Below, piece after piece: positions 48,880 to 61,240 of a stretch of DNA of 64,000 nt. The position numbers and the translations under genes are program-made. Every line of letters starts with the position of its first letter. Positions within the stretch are counted from its first letter, which is position 1. The notes below the pieces were generated by a model that made no database searches, had not been told where the DNA came from, and saw only the letters and a program-made list of their open reading frames with translations. The stretch is from Petaurus breviceps papuanus (Eukaryota > Chordata > Mammalia > Diprotodontia > Petauridae): the NCBI GenBank assembly GCA_028583685.1, contig JAMXIF010000045.1, forward strand, positions 6,137,246-6,201,245, written 5' to 3'.

Positions 48880-49580
48880 GGCAAGCAAAGAGGCAATAAA
48901 AGCTATCTGTTTGCTAATAATATTATTTAGATAAACAATAGACAATCAACAAAGTTGTGAATTAAAACAATCTTCAGCAAGATTGCAGGCAATGAAATAA
49001 ATCCTAAATCATCAATATTTCTGTATTATAATGACAAAATCCCAAAGACTATCACAGAAGGGGAAATACCATTCAAAATGCTAAAATAGTTGGCAATCTG
49101 CCAGAGCACCAAAAAAAAGTTTACATTCAATTAAAAAGTGCTCCTTAAAAAAAAGTCAGGAAAACTAGGACACTCAATGTTCATGGCTGGGCCATACCAA
49201 CAAGATAAAAATGGCAATACTATTAAAGTTACTTAATACTGCTACTGCTATACCAGTCAAACTACTGAAGGGATATTTTTATAGAACGTCTTTAAAATAA
49301 TAAAATTCATTTGGGGACACAAAGATCTGTAATACCAAGGGAAACACCTTTTAAAAAATAAGAATGAAGGATTAGCACTTCCAAACCTCAAACTATATTA
49401 TAAAGCAGCAATCATGAAAAACATTTTGGAACTAATTAAAAAATAAAGGTTGAGATCTATGAAACAGGTTAGACAAGGGAAAATTGGAAATAACAAAATT
49501 CAATAACTTTGAAAAGCCTAAAACATAAATTATTTAAGAAAGAATTCCCTGCTTGACAAAACTGCTGGGAAAACTAGAAA
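48880..49580 (+). mobile_element. L1 ORF2 fragment
   Basis: Degraded L1 after the RT domain: 'tgcaggcaatgaaataaatc', 'ctcaatgttcatggctgggc' and 'aaacctcaaactatattata'. Stops are frequent. It lies within the CAPS2 intron, antisense to the gene. Confidence 0.8.
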
Positions 49581-49589
49581 GCAATCTAG

Positions 49590-49950
49590 CAGATTTAGGC
49601 TTAACCTAATTTCCAGGTCACTTAACCTATCTGCCTTAAGTTTCTCCATCTTTTTTTTTTTTTGGAAGGGGCAAGGAATTTGAGGTTAAGTGATTTGCCC
49701 AAGGCCACACAGCTAGTAAGTGTCAAGTGTCTGAAGTCACTTTTGATTTCAGGTCCTCTTGACTCCAGGGCTGGTGCTCTATTCACTGAGTCACCTAGCT
49801 GTACCACCTGCCTGCCCCTAGTTTCTCTATCTTTAAAATGAAAATATTGATAGCACCTTCCTACCAAAGTAGTGGTGTAGACATAATGAGAAAATATTTG
49901 TAAAGCGCATTGCAAACCTTAAAGCCTACATAAATGGTAGCTTATGTTTG
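49590..49950 (+). mobile_element. MIR SINE split by a SINE1 copy
   Basis: MIR text 'cacttaacctatctgcctta' is interrupted at about 49652-49817 by an antisense SINE1. It resumes 'agtttctctatctttaaaat' and ends 'gcacctt...tggtagcttatg'. AGTTTCTCCATCTTT and AGTTTCTCTATCTTT are the target duplication, with one mismatch. Confidence 0.85.
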
Positions 49951-50104
49951 ATAAAGAATCTGTTATCCCTATCAAAAGTTCAGTTTTTTTTAATAGAATG
50001 ACAAAACCACAAATATTTCACTGTATTTTTAATGAATATAGCCTAAATACTTATCCTAATGCTGATGATATTAGAAAGCTGGACAAACAGGATTGCAGTA
50101 ACAT

Positions 50105-50245
50105 ATATAAAGAGTGGAAGGAACCCTAGATAATCCAATCCTTTCTTTTTATAGATGAGGAAACAGAGACACAGAGAGATTAAGTGATTTCCCTAAGGTC
50201 ACAGAGATAGTAAGTGGTCAAGCCAAGTTTCCAGCCTAAATTGAA
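50105..50245 (-). mobile_element. MIR-like fragment, antisense
   Basis: 'agatgaggaaacagagacac' and 'taagtgatttccctaaggtc' are the reverse MIR tail and core. Confidence 0.7.
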
Positions 50246-51860
50246 TAATCCCAACCTTTCCAATTACAATATAATGCTCAAAATGTTAAGTTTGTGTGTG
50301 TGCTTTAAAAATGAATATACATCCAGGATGGTCTTTTTTAACATCTGTGTCTTCATATGATAACGAAACAAAAGGATGAAAACGTCTTTTTCTTAAATTA
50401 GTTTGACCTACTATGGTGTATAACAAATAAATCTTTTAGTAGTGTTACTTAGTTTCAAGGACTTTTTTCCCAAATTACAATTTACAGAAGAATCTTATAA
50501 TTTCAATTTTCAAATTTAGGAATAAAATTTGCTTTTTCTCATCTACAACTAAGATAAGGCTTTGCTGAGCTATCTTGGAGATCAGCAAATTTCTGAGAAG
50601 TGAATATTCCATTTTGCCAAAAATGTTTTCCAATGCGATTAAACAGAAATGTCTTTTGGAAATCTGATTTCTATTATGCCTTACAGTGTTTTTTCTTTGA
50701 TGGGATGTTTAAGTCAAAGAATACCAGATGGTTTCCTAGAAACTAAGTAAAAATATTGTATAAAAGCTTTCATTTGTAAATGACTGTTAACTATAAACAA
50801 TCCATATACCAGAAAGGTTTATACATAGGTTACTATTGACAATATATAAGATGACAAGTTTAATTTTGCATAGTAATGTCCAGTATATGTTCTTTTATGT
50901 ATTAAAGAGGAAAAAAGGGAAAGGTTTTTTTTCTGATAGCTTAATATATAGAAAAAAATCATAATTATGAGCCAAGTTTAAAGGATTTAGAATTCGAAAG
51001 ACAAAATGTTTAAATCACCTATCTGAATTAAGAACAAGAGGAAAAAATAATAAACAAACATCAAAAAACCAAATTATTTCCAATATACAATTCTATATTT
51101 TCATCAATTAAGAAAGACACAAAGACCTGACCCCTTGGAAGGCGGAAGAAAGAAATGGATAAATGAAGAGAAAGAATACAAGGATAGGCAGGTGAAGGCA
51201 GCAAACGCTTACTTGGTTCTGAAAGGAGTGGGTTGAGTAATCCAGTTTAGATTAGACCAGGGATAAAAAAACGGGAGATCATAATTAAATGACATGTAAT
51301 TTGATAAATAACTTATGTATGAATTAACTTTTTCAACTTTAATATTACATATGAGCTACATTAATGCTAGCTTATAGCACAGTTCAAAGTCATAATTTTG
51401 GACATAACTTTAGGTAAGTATTGGATGTCAGCCTCTCTACTACCATATAGTTTAACCTTAGATTTAAGCTCTTTGGTCCCAGAGAGTAGAAGAGGTTCTC
51501 AATTAGGACCAAAATTACATCACTATGCTGGGATCAAGGCACAGTGTGTCCAACCAAGGCTGATCAGACTAATATGAACTCGGAAGGCTCACAAAAGGGT
51601 TGAAGTAGGATCATAATATGAATGGAAGCCAATTTCTTTTCCAATGGAAATAAAAACATCTTGACAAATAAAGCTTTCCATGAGTGAAAGCAAAGACTGT
51701 ATAAGCATTTGCTGGAGCTGTTATAGAGGAGATTCTATTTCTGATATAGGTCGGGATAGAGGGACCCATAAGATCTCTTCTGATCCTGACATTCCAGGAT
51801 AATAAACCACAGTAATATCCATGAGGGAAAATAAATTTGGTTTTTTTTTTCATCACATAC
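50246..51860. other. CAPS2 intron, mostly unassigned
   Basis: Repeat-poor AT-rich sequence. A small GC-richer block at 51461-51605 ('ccaaggctgatcagactaat') stands out but is not identified. No exon is recognised. Confidence 0.45.
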
Positions 51861-52594
51861 TAATGTTCATCCACATGGGCTATAGCCAGAGACAGTTAAG
51901 TGGTAGGGTAGATAGAACCCTGGGCCTAAAGTCAAAAACATGTAAGATCAAATAGAGTCTCAGATACTGATATTTCAGATCCTTGAATGCAGTTCTGGTA
52001 AGAGACTGAATCTGTTTTCCAAGGCCCAGCCAAACCATTAACACAAAGGCCCCATCACCAGTAGATTAGTCACCTAGTAATGAATTCTTTTGACCAAGGG
52101 AACACATGAAAGAAAAACTTTTTTTAATGGTCTTAAGTGCTATGTGGTCCCTTCTGCACCTGCAGTGATTGGGAAATGCCCCCAGATGGTACCCGGAATC
52201 ACATTGTTTTTAGACTGTCTATAAGCTTCAATTTGATTATTGATACTCTGGTTGAGATATTCTTGTTCAATCACCAATGAGTAAATATACTAGTAGAGGT
52301 GTTAATTCATATCAATCTTGGCATTCTTGCTACAAACCCAGGGTTCTTAATTTGGAGTTCATAGACTCTCACTATCCCACCCCTTCAAAGGATTCATGGA
52401 TAGATATCAGTGTCCATGAACATGTAAGCAGGGATATAAACTCTTAACTAAAATTTAGCATTTCCTTCATTTATGAATGTAGGTAACAAACTTTCTCATA
52501 AGCTGTCCATTAGATTTTTCCAGATTTAAAGGGTCTGGTTTTACCAGCTAAAAGAGTCCAAACTGTACAAAAGGATTAAGAACACCTGCCATAG

Positions 52595-53230
52595 ATGATA
52601 GCAGAAGAAAAAGAAGTTTCAGCTAAGGATGGCTCACAAGTACTCCTTGGAGAAGCAAAGAAAGGAGTTGGCAGAGTGGATTTTGTCCTATTCTCAATGA
52701 CTACAAGAAATATTATAGGGGATATTTTGTTCTTATCACATACTGCAGCGCTAATTATAATTATTTATTTAAAAAACACTACTATAAAAATAATTGCAGC
52801 TTATACACCAATATCAGTTGCTAAGAATGAAATGGCAGAAAAATTCTTAGAGAAAACTTGATCATACCCACCCAAATCAAATTAAAATAAACTGGTAGTT
52901 TGTTACTTTAGTGCAAAGGTGGAAAAGGAGGAACATGAGCAGATTATGTATGATAAAATGTGGTTGAGTAGAAAGAAATGGGAGGGACCAAATATTTATA
53001 AATGATACAGAACTTTCACTTATCTACGTCACAAACATTTTCTTCAAAAACCAAATGGGTAGGTACCAGACATTGTGAGCTTCAGATAATACCACAAAGA
53101 ATGAAATTCTCTACAATAGATCAGATGTAACAAATTAGATGTACAGTGAGGGAAGGGAAGAGTAGTCAGCTGCAGTAATACACATGGAAGTAAAGGAAAT
53201 GCAAGAACTAAAAAAGAATTACAGTCTGGG
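52595..53230 (+). mobile_element. RTE-clade LINE remnant (endonuclease region)
   Basis: An 88-codon frame contains QVLLGEAKKGVGRVDFVLFS and IKIIAAYTPISVAKNE. These are laid out like the RTE/BovB endonuclease stretch 'GVGGVGFIV ... IINCYSPT'. Later out-of-frame patches (WLSRKKWEG) may continue it. It sits antisense in the CAPS2 intron. Family assignment is from memory of RTE proteins. Confidence 0.5.
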
Positions 53231-53324
53231 GCCATTTAGTATAGGGCCTACTATCTATCCCCGCATAGCCCAATAACTAGACCCTAAAGAAAACCAGTGA
53301 ATAGCAAAATAGCCAATGTTCCCA

Positions 53325-53460
53325 GTGACGACCAAATGGTTGGTTCAAATCCTGACTTGGTCATTAACTATAGACCTTGGATAAGTGACTTTATGATCCT
53401 GGGCCTCAGTTTCCTTATACATAAAAAATGATTTTAGACTGGATAATATCTACGTTGAAG
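53325..53460 (+). mobile_element. MIR SINE fragment
   Basis: 'ccttggataagtgactttat' and 'ggcctcagtttccttataca'. Confidence 0.65.
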
Positions 53461-54650
53461 ATTCCTAACCTGGGCATAATAACTAGTTGGTTTTATTTGT
53501 TTTACTATTTCAATATAATTGGCACATAGAATTACCCTGTAATCCTAAGCATTTTATTTTATACATTTAAAAAAACATTATTCTGAAAATGGGTACATAG
53601 GCTTCCCCAAACTGCCAAAGGCATCTGAGACACAAAAGGTTAATAACTCTGCTATAGGTCTTTACAAGCTATAAATCATATGATCCTATGATGCGGGGTC
53701 ATCAGGAGAATGTTAAAAAGCTATGGTTACATTTGGTGTTTAATGAGGCAGAGGTTTATATAATATATTTTATAAAGCTTTCTGTCCAAAATGATTTAAA
53801 AAACTAGAGGGCTATTGCTTAAAAGAAAAAGCTTCTGTTATCTGGAAAATTCATTTATTTAAAACATTTCATTCCTTGATGATACCAGATTAATAAGGCA
53901 TTACTAAATAATGATCTTAGGAGAGCCAATTTTACAGAAGACTATAAGAGTTATATATCTTACATTTGTGAACTGTAGCTATCATCTGCTTCACTTTAAT
54001 CAAGACATTCTGGGCCAATTCTAAAAGGACTTATGTGTCCAGGTAAGAAATCACTTGGTTCAACCTGCCCTGTCCTCATATGTAAGGGACTAGCTTAGTT
54101 CCTTTCAGTCCAGTTCAGTCTTCTCTGATCTATTCATATTAAGTACAGAGAGGCTGCTTTTCTATGTGGGGGGTTCTATATTGTTCTATGGGTGGGTAAG
54201 TAGCTATGGCAGTGAAGAAAACAGGGGGGAGCAATAAAGGGAAGGTTAGTCCTCTCCAAGGACTAACTAATGGACATCTCTCCTCTTTCTGTCAGGCTAT
54301 ATCACTCATACTTTGTGTCCTTAAATCTCTATTAACTCTAAGAGAGAAAAGAGCCTTTGCTAACATTTCTTTTCCTCATTTGTCCCAAACCTGTATAATT
54401 TAAATTAACTTAAGTCATATAATAGGAAAATTAGGTGTTTTTTTAAGGATCCTAAGAAAATATCCCTAGACTTGGTGACTTTGAGTGACATTTTCACAAA
54501 CGGAAGTCCCTGAAAGGACTTCATTATAACCAGATCGCCCTGGTAGCCTCACAATGCATACCAGTTTACTAGTTTCCTAGATTAGAAGATTCCAAGTTCT
54601 TTGTGAGGGGATAATTAAAGAAGAGGAAGAGGGATTTAGGGTGCACTTTT
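53461..54650. other. CAPS2 intron, unassigned
   Basis: No exon, RNA gene or clear repeat is recognised. Open frames are short and unsupported. Confidence 0.45.
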
Positions 54651-54654
54651 TCTG

Positions 54655-54742
54655 TTTCTGTCTGTCTCCATCTCTTCCTCTCTGTCTCTGTCTGTGTCTC
54701 TGTCTTCCTGTCTCTCTGTGTCTCTCTCTCTCTGTGTCTCTC

Positions 54743-54825
<83 letters not shown>
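54655..54825 (+). repeat. (CT/GT)n then (AC)n compound microsatellite
   Basis: TCTG/CTCT-rich sequence runs into pure CT, then about 38 bp of pure AC (54788-54825). The apparent proteins here are repeat translations. Confidence 0.95.
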
Positions 54826-54826
<1 letters not shown>

Positions 54827-55690
54827 CCTTTAAGCCAAACCATTTTTTAAGAAACAAGGACATCTCCTCATGCAAGGACTAGATGCCAAGTCAAAATGGT
54901 TGGTAGTCCAAGATAAAAGGACCTTAAAACTTCCTCAAAGTGTTTTCCCAAAAGGCCAATACATATTTTCCCCTAAAATGTCATCATCTTTGCACTTAAG
55001 TCAATCAAAAAGTCAAAGACCAAAGACAATTTGGTAATAAGATAAATTACGTTACATCAAATTTCAGGTTGCAGGTAAACAAAGGCAATATGTTTTAAAA
55101 CAGGTCAATGAAAAAATAGGATCATAATTTGCTTTAAACATCTTTACTCAGTTTTGTAACCTCATGTTTCAAAGCATGATCCAAACCAGTTCTAAGTCTG
55201 GGATTAATAGAGGAAAGCAAAATAATGACAGCAATTCTTGCTTGAAGAAAGAAAAAAAGGAGAATTACAACCTGTGTATTAAAACTATCCTATAACTAGA
55301 ACTGCTCATTTAGAGGAAACTCTAATGATCAGACATATGCATCTGTCTGTATAAATGACCATTCCTTTCTTTTCCACCCAATCCTTAAATATTAACATAG
55401 AGAGAAGCTTCTATCTCGTTGTACCCAACTGTACTATTTATCATGTTTCTGCTTATCCAACTTTCTTTCCAGTCAGTTCCTCAGCTGAAAATAAAAGATT
55501 ATGCACTAAATAGATTCTGGAATAAAAGATTCTAAATAAAAGAAAGGCAACAATATCATTTTCCAATAATTTCAAAAACAGAATGGGCAAGCATAGCCTT
55601 TGGGGCAGACTAAGACTATTAACTAACAATGAATTACAACAAATTGAAAACATTACAGCCTAGAAGTCAGATGTATTTGGGCTTATATCA
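54826..55690. other. CAPS2 intron, unassigned
   Basis: AT-rich with no recognised repeat or exon, up to the donor site of the next CAPS2 exon. Confidence 0.45.
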
Positions 55691-55792
<102 letters not shown>

Positions 55793-55904
55793 CTAAACAC
55801 AGAAAGAAGGATACTAATTATCATGAAATCCCTGGAAATAATAAGTACACGATCCTGTCTTTGATCCAAATAAGGCATTCCTAAAGTACTAAAATGGCAT
55901 CAAA

Positions 55905-56280
55905 GGCAGGGGCCACGATGGGTGCGGCAGGAAGAATCTTGAACTGGAAGTCAGGAAGTCAACAGGTCAGTCTGGGGGCAGCTAGGTGGCACAGTGAATA
56001 GAGCACCGGCCCTGGAGTCAGGAGGACCTGAGTTCAAATCCAACCTCAGACACTTAACACAAAACTAGTCGTGTGACCTTGGGCAAGTCACTTAACCCCA
56101 ATTGCCCCTCCAAAAGAAAAAGCAAAAAAAAAAGAAAAAAAAACATAGGTCAGTCTGGGCTCTGCCAAACAACACCTTCCTACATTTTAGGAAAGTCTCT
56201 TAACCTCTTAGACAGTTCAGTTTCCTCATTTGTAAAAAGATAGAATAGGACTAACATCTAAGGTACTTCCAGTTCTAAAA
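55905..56280 (+). mobile_element. MIR SINE carrying a SINE1 insertion (55977-56146)
   Basis: The outer MIR is seen as 'cttgaactggaagtcaggaa' and 'cagtttcctcatttgtaaaa'. The inner SINE1 starts 'ggcagctaggtggcacagtg' and ends in an A-rich tail. AGGTCAGTCTGGG at 55964-55976 and 56147-56159 is an exact 13-bp target duplication. Confidence 0.92.
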
Positions 56281-56394
56281 TTCTACAAACTATATAAATA
56301 GCATATATAAATTTACTTAGAAGTGTTAACTAGAAAAACGAGATTGTCAATACTACATAAATTATTTAATGGTATCAATTTTATATTTTTGGTT

Positions 56395-56615
56395 ACTGAC
56401 TTGTTTTAGTTGTGTCTGACTCTTTGTGTCCTCATTTGGGGCTTTCTTGGCAGATACTGGAGTGGTTAGCTGTTTCCTTCTTCAGCTCATTTGACCGACA
56501 AGGAAACAGGCCAACAGGATCACACAGCAGTCAGTATCTGAGGTTAAATTTGAATTCAGATTTTCCTGACTCCAGGACTAGGGCTCTATCTACTACACCA
56601 CCTGGCTGCCCACAC
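56395..56615 (-). mobile_element. MAR1-type SINE, antisense
   Basis: 'gtcctcatttggggctttct', 'ctggagtggttagctgtttc' and 'ctacaccacctggctgccc'. Confidence 0.85.
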
Positions 56616-57650
56616 AGTATCAATAAGAAGAGTTATTGTGCTCAATACAAATTTGAATAACAGCAAAGGTTTTAAGAATATAAGAAATCATCTATCAGTT
56701 AGACAGGAAATAATAATACTCCCTTTTTGCAAATAGCAAAAGAGACATCCAGATTTACACAAGATACCTTCCCAGAAGATCCACTACTTAAACATTTTTT
56801 TACAAATCACAATTATGTTCTTTCTTCACTCTGCAGAATAGCATTTCTTAGTGAAGGAATAGGAAGGCATCTTCTCCGTCAACCCTGGCTCTAAGATGTG
56901 AGGAAATACTAGGAGAAGGAAGAGAGAAAAAAGTGGAAACAATAAAGACCCTTCCTAGCCCTACTCCTGCTACCATATTGCAAGGTAAGAGGGCAGAATA
57001 GAGAATTTCAAACTCAACAGCAGTAAGACAGGATGTTAGTCTCCTGTGTAGCTATCATCCTACAAGTGGTGAAGGGATACACCACTCATTGTAAGTGTTT
57101 TCCTGGTCAATAAGGATAGGGATTTTGTTTTTCAGCCTGGGGTTGATATCCCATATAATTTCTCAGATAAGTACACCCTGGAAATTGCTACCTAAAATCA
57201 CAGTAATGAACACAGCATCCCCTTCAGTCAGGGCTTGGTTGTTGTGCCTGTTTAATTTCCCTACTTGAAGGAGAAAACCAACTCAACTCAATAGAGAAAA
57301 AAGGAAATAATGGGAGGAAGAAGGCAATAAATCCAGAATGCAGTTGTCTGTCACCAATCCTTGGGCTATGGTAAACATAAAATAGCTTCCTGGAGAATGT
57401 CATCTTCAGCGAGAATGAATCAGAGGTGATTTCCTAGAAAGGTGGTGGGAGGATTGATTCTCTAACAGTGATTGAAATAGCAACTGAAGAGGCCAGAGAA
57501 AAGTCAAAGAAAGGTCCAAATTAGAATCTTTTATTATACAAAAGAGCAAAGATGTCCAGGAATTTTAGAAAACAGATATGAACCTAGATTTCATCTATGC
57601 TAACTTCGAATGTTAAAATGAAGCAAGAATTGTTGTTTAAGTAATTAAAT
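56616..57650. other. CAPS2 intron, unassigned
   Basis: About 1 kb with no recognised repeat, RNA or exon. Confidence 0.45.
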
Positions 57651-57940
57651 GCCTAGATCTTTTAAATGACATGCCCAGGATCACATAGAAAGTAGAAGAA
57701 CCATGGGGTGGCTAGGTGGCACAGTGAATAGAGCATCGGCCCTGGAGACAGGAGGATCTGAGTTCAAATCCAGCCTCAGACACTTAACACAAAAACTAGT
57801 CATGTGACCTTGGGCAAGTCACTTAAACCCAATTGCCCTACCTTCCCCCCTCCAAAAAAAAAAAGTGAAAGAACCAAGATTGTAGCTAAGGTCTTTTGAC
57901 TTAAAATCCAGTATCCTTTTCACCATATCAGCAACTAATC
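57651..57940 (-). mobile_element. MIR fragment with a SINE1 insertion (57706-57866, plus)
   Basis: Antisense MIR pieces ('atgcccaggatcacatagaa' and 'taaaatccagtatccttttc') flank a plus-strand SINE1 ('ggtggctaggtggcacagtg'). AAGAACCA-like flanks (AGAAGAACCA/GAAAGAACCA) suggest the target duplication. Confidence 0.8.
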
Positions 57941-57994
57941 TATATAATAAATTTCAAAATCTCTCATTTTTATTGCTTTTATTTTTCTTAAGAG

Positions 57995-58261
57995 TGTATC
58001 CCCCTACCTACACTTAGGTTAGAAGTATAGCAGTCATTCAAGGGCCCAACCCCACTTAGCATGGAAGCTTTGACCTGCAACATGTCTAACTTGTCCTTCA
58101 ACTACCTAGTGTTCTCCTCCCTCTTCCAGAGGTTCACCATTATCAAAGTTAGGACAGACAACTAATCAGCTATAACCCTCAGAACTCCTGAGTTCAAGTG
58201 ATCCACCAGGCTCAGCTGCCCTAGTAGCAGAGACTAAAAGCATGTGCCACCATGCCAAGCC
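57995..58261 (-). pseudogene. RN7SL: 7SL (SRP) RNA pseudogene
   Basis: The minus strand from 58261 follows 7SL RNA almost end to end. It opens 'ggcttggcatggtggcacat' (7SL GCCGGGCGCGGTGGCGCGTG). It continues with 'tagtctctgctactagggca', 'ggtggatcacttgaactcag' and 'gttgcaggtcaaagcttcca', then the counterpart of 'GTGGGATCGCGCCTGTGAAT'. Both the Alu and S domains are represented, but many substitutions and small gaps make a working SRP RNA unlikely. A-rich sequence follows the 3' end ('aagaaaaataaaagcaataa'), as for a retroposed RNA. It lies in the CAPS2 intron on the gene's strand. Age: old. Confidence 0.8.
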
Positions 58262-58443
58262 CAAATTCCTCCAAGAGCATAATAACATTTAGATTCTTTT
58301 TTAATATTTAACATAAGCATTAGAAAACCCAGCTCACTGTAGTTATAAATATCCATCTTAAAGATTCTTATAAGTTCCATCACAAAACAAAAAGAAATAA
58401 GCAAAATATGCTAATTTAATCAAAATACTTAATGAAGAATCTA

Positions 58444-58608
<165 letters not shown>

Positions 58609-58699
58609 CTAGAAATTAAAATCAATAAGCTATTTAATTTAAAATATATCTTTAGCAACAAAACCTAACTAATTGCAACTAGTGGTAAGCAAGTTATTT

Positions 58700-59400
58700 A
58701 GAACCTATGGGGTCAAAAGATATGAATGGCTTTTAGATGAAGTAATTAAAGTTATCTATAGCCATATAAAAAAAGTACTCTAACTCATTACTGATTGGAG
58801 AAATACAAAGTAAAACAATTCTGAGATACTATCTCATAGCTATTAGATTGGCTAACAGGACGGAAAAGAAAAAATGACAAATGGGGAAAATAAGACATTG
58901 ATTCATTGTTGGTAGAGTTGTGAACTAATTCAACCATTCTGTAGAGCAATTTGGAGCTATGCTCAAAGGGCTATAAAACCATGTATACTCTTTGACCTAG
59001 CAGTCAAAGATCTTCAAATTCCCTTAGGCCTATTAAGGGTCAGGGAAGATCTTCAAATTCCCATTACCATTATACCTATATGTACAAAAATATCTATAGC
59101 AGCTCTATTCTCATGGCAAAGAATTAGAAATCAAGGGAATGTCCATCAATTGGGGAATGGCAGAACAAACTGTAGTATGTGATTATAATGAAATACTGTT
59201 GTGATATAAGAAACGATGAGCAGGGTGCTCTCAGAAAAACCTGGAAAGATTTACACGAGCTGATGCAAAGTGAAATGTACTGTGCACAAAGTAACAGCAA
59301 TTATTGTAAGATGATCAGCTGTGAATGACAGTTATTCTCAGCAATAAAATGATCCAAGATAACTCTGAAGTATGATAGTTAAAGGTGAATTTAAATAAAT
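58700..59400 (+). mobile_element. L1 3' end with an LTR-like scrap inside
   Basis: 'aaatacaaagtaaaacaatt', 'tgttggtagagttgtgaact' and 'aatcaagggaatgtccatca' follow L1 ORF2 to the 3' UTR. Between 58999 and 59080 the expected L1 text is replaced by two 'agatcttcaaattcccatta'-like pieces resembling the start of the LTR at 22446-22965. Confidence 0.8.
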
Positions 59401-60005
59401 CATTAATTTTTCATGGGTATCACTTATCCATAATTAATATGTAATGTGACTAATCATTAACTCTTTCCTCTCCATGTGCTATGATTACAGTATGTCTATT
59501 TGGAAAATGTAGGGAACTGTGTTGGGCTCACTGTACTCTCAACTTAGCTCTATGCATCCTTGAATGTTCTTGCCTCAGAACATGAGGGAGGGGTGATTCA
59601 TGATTATGCTTATCATTACATAAAGAAATATCACTATATCATCAATACTATATCTTGATTATAAAATAGATCCAATTTCAGTCATGTAGAAATCAAAACT
59701 GACAAAATTTTGTTCCTGGTTTCAATATAAAGTGTTTTTTTTTAAATATGCTTAAATTTATCTTCCAAACTGATTCCTCCACCTACATATTAAGACTATC
59801 AGCTTTCAAAAACTTGGAACACATTAGCACATATGTATTTAAACAGAATTAGAAAATTTTCTCTGATGACTTAGAAGACATTTCAGCATCTCACAGATGT
59901 GTCACAGGATTATCAAATATATACTAAAAGTGTGGATAAAGTGTAGTTTGGAATAAGCTCTTACTGACCCTGGCATAGACCCCAAAAGGTAGCATTAAAA
60001 AAGAA
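59401..60005. other. CAPS2 intron or upstream region, unassigned
   Basis: No exon or repeat is recognised on either strand. Confidence 0.4.
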
Positions 60006-60009
60006 ATGT

Positions 60010-60178
60010 GTAGGGGCAGCTAGGTAGCGCAGTGAATAGAGCGCTGGCTCTGGAGTCAGGAGGACCTGAGTTCAAATCCAACCTCAGACACTTAACACAA
60101 AACTAGTCGTGTGACCTTGGGCAAATCACTTAACCCCAACCGCCCCTCAAAGAAGCAAAAAAAAGAAAAGAAAAGAAA
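60010..60178 (+). mobile_element. SINE1-type tRNA SINE
   Basis: 'aggggcagctaggtagcgca' to 'ccgcccctcaaagaagcaaa' with an A/G-rich tail. AAAGAAATG flanks on both sides are consistent with a target duplication. Confidence 0.92.
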
Positions 60179-60224
60179 TGGTTATATCAGGGGGTAGGTA
60201 GAAAGGAGAGAGGGAGAGAGACCG

Positions 60225-60482
60225 AGAAAGAGGATAAGCATTTATATAGCATTTACTATGTAGTAGATTACAAATATTATCTCATCCCACAACAACTCTG
60301 TGAGGTAGGTGTCATTATTATCCCCATTTTACAGTCTTTACAATAAAGGAAATTGAGACAACCAGAGGTTAAGTGACTAGCCCAGGGTCACACAGTTATT
60401 AAGTGTCTGAAGCAGAATTTGAACTCAGGTCTTCCTGATTTTAGGCTCAGTGCTCTATTTACTATACCACTGAGTTGCCCAT
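60225..60482 (-). mobile_element. THER2/MIR SINE, antisense
   Basis: 'tatccccattttacagtctt', 'ggttaagtgactagcccagg' and 'actataccactgagttgccc'. Confidence 0.85.
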
Positions 60483-60609
60483 TTGTCAGTTTATTACTCA
60501 CATGTGCCATTCATTTACAGATTATCATTTAGTGAATTCTGCTTAATTTAATGCAAGATAAAATTTTACTTTGTGAATTTATAACACTTAGCAAGGTGTT
60601 TTGTACCTT

Positions 60610-60872
60610 GCTGTTATTATGCCATCATTCAGTCATGTCTGACCCTTCATGAACCTGTGGACCCTAGCACACCAATGCTGTCCATGGGGTTTTCTTGGCA
60701 AATGTAGTGAAGTGGTTTGCCATTTCCTTCCCCAGTTGGATTAAGGTAAACAGAGATTAATTTACTTGCCAAGGGTCATACAGCTAGTAAGTGTCTGAGG
60801 CTGAATTTGAACTCAGGTCTTCCTGACTCCAGGTCCAGCACTCTATTCACTGAGTCAACTAGCTACCTCCTA
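60610..60872 (-). mobile_element. MAR1-type SINE, antisense
   Basis: 'atggggttttcttggcaaat', 'agtggtttgccatttccttc' and 'ggtcttcctgactccaggtc', ending 'tcaactagctacctcc'. Confidence 0.88.
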
Positions 60873-60879
60873 AGTACTT

Positions 60880-61240
60880 AATAAATGCTTTTTCACTTAT
60901 TTATAAAATGCAATCTGAGTTAAATTTCTCTGTTGAGTAATTATTTTTTTCCTGTCCAGTTCAAACTATAAATTGTACAAATCACAAGAAACATCACAAA
61001 GAAAAATCGCTCAAGTTGTCTAGCCTTCCAGGAACTTCCAAGAACTCTCAAAAGTACAAATGCTTTCCTCCATCATAAAGCCCCACTATCTCAGCGGAAT
61101 CCTCTCGGCTGCTTACCAAAACTTTTACTCAGCTCTCATTGGTTCTCTTTCACATTGTCCAAAAGGATTGTTCCAAATGTCTTCCTCTCTCCTCCGACCC
61201 CAACCCTAATCTCAAAGATGACATAACTTCCTACTTTCCT
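60880..61240. other. Unassigned sequence
   Basis: No repeat, RNA or exon is recognised. Confidence 0.4.

Noticed and set aside
52595-52861. 88-codon ORF as a host gene
   Set aside because: It resembles a decayed RTE endonuclease stretch, and no exon structure surrounds it.
58100-58261. Apparent antisense Alu (primate contamination)
   Set aside because: The similarity continues through the 7SL S domain, which Alu lacks, so this is a 7SL-derived pseudogene and not a primate Alu.
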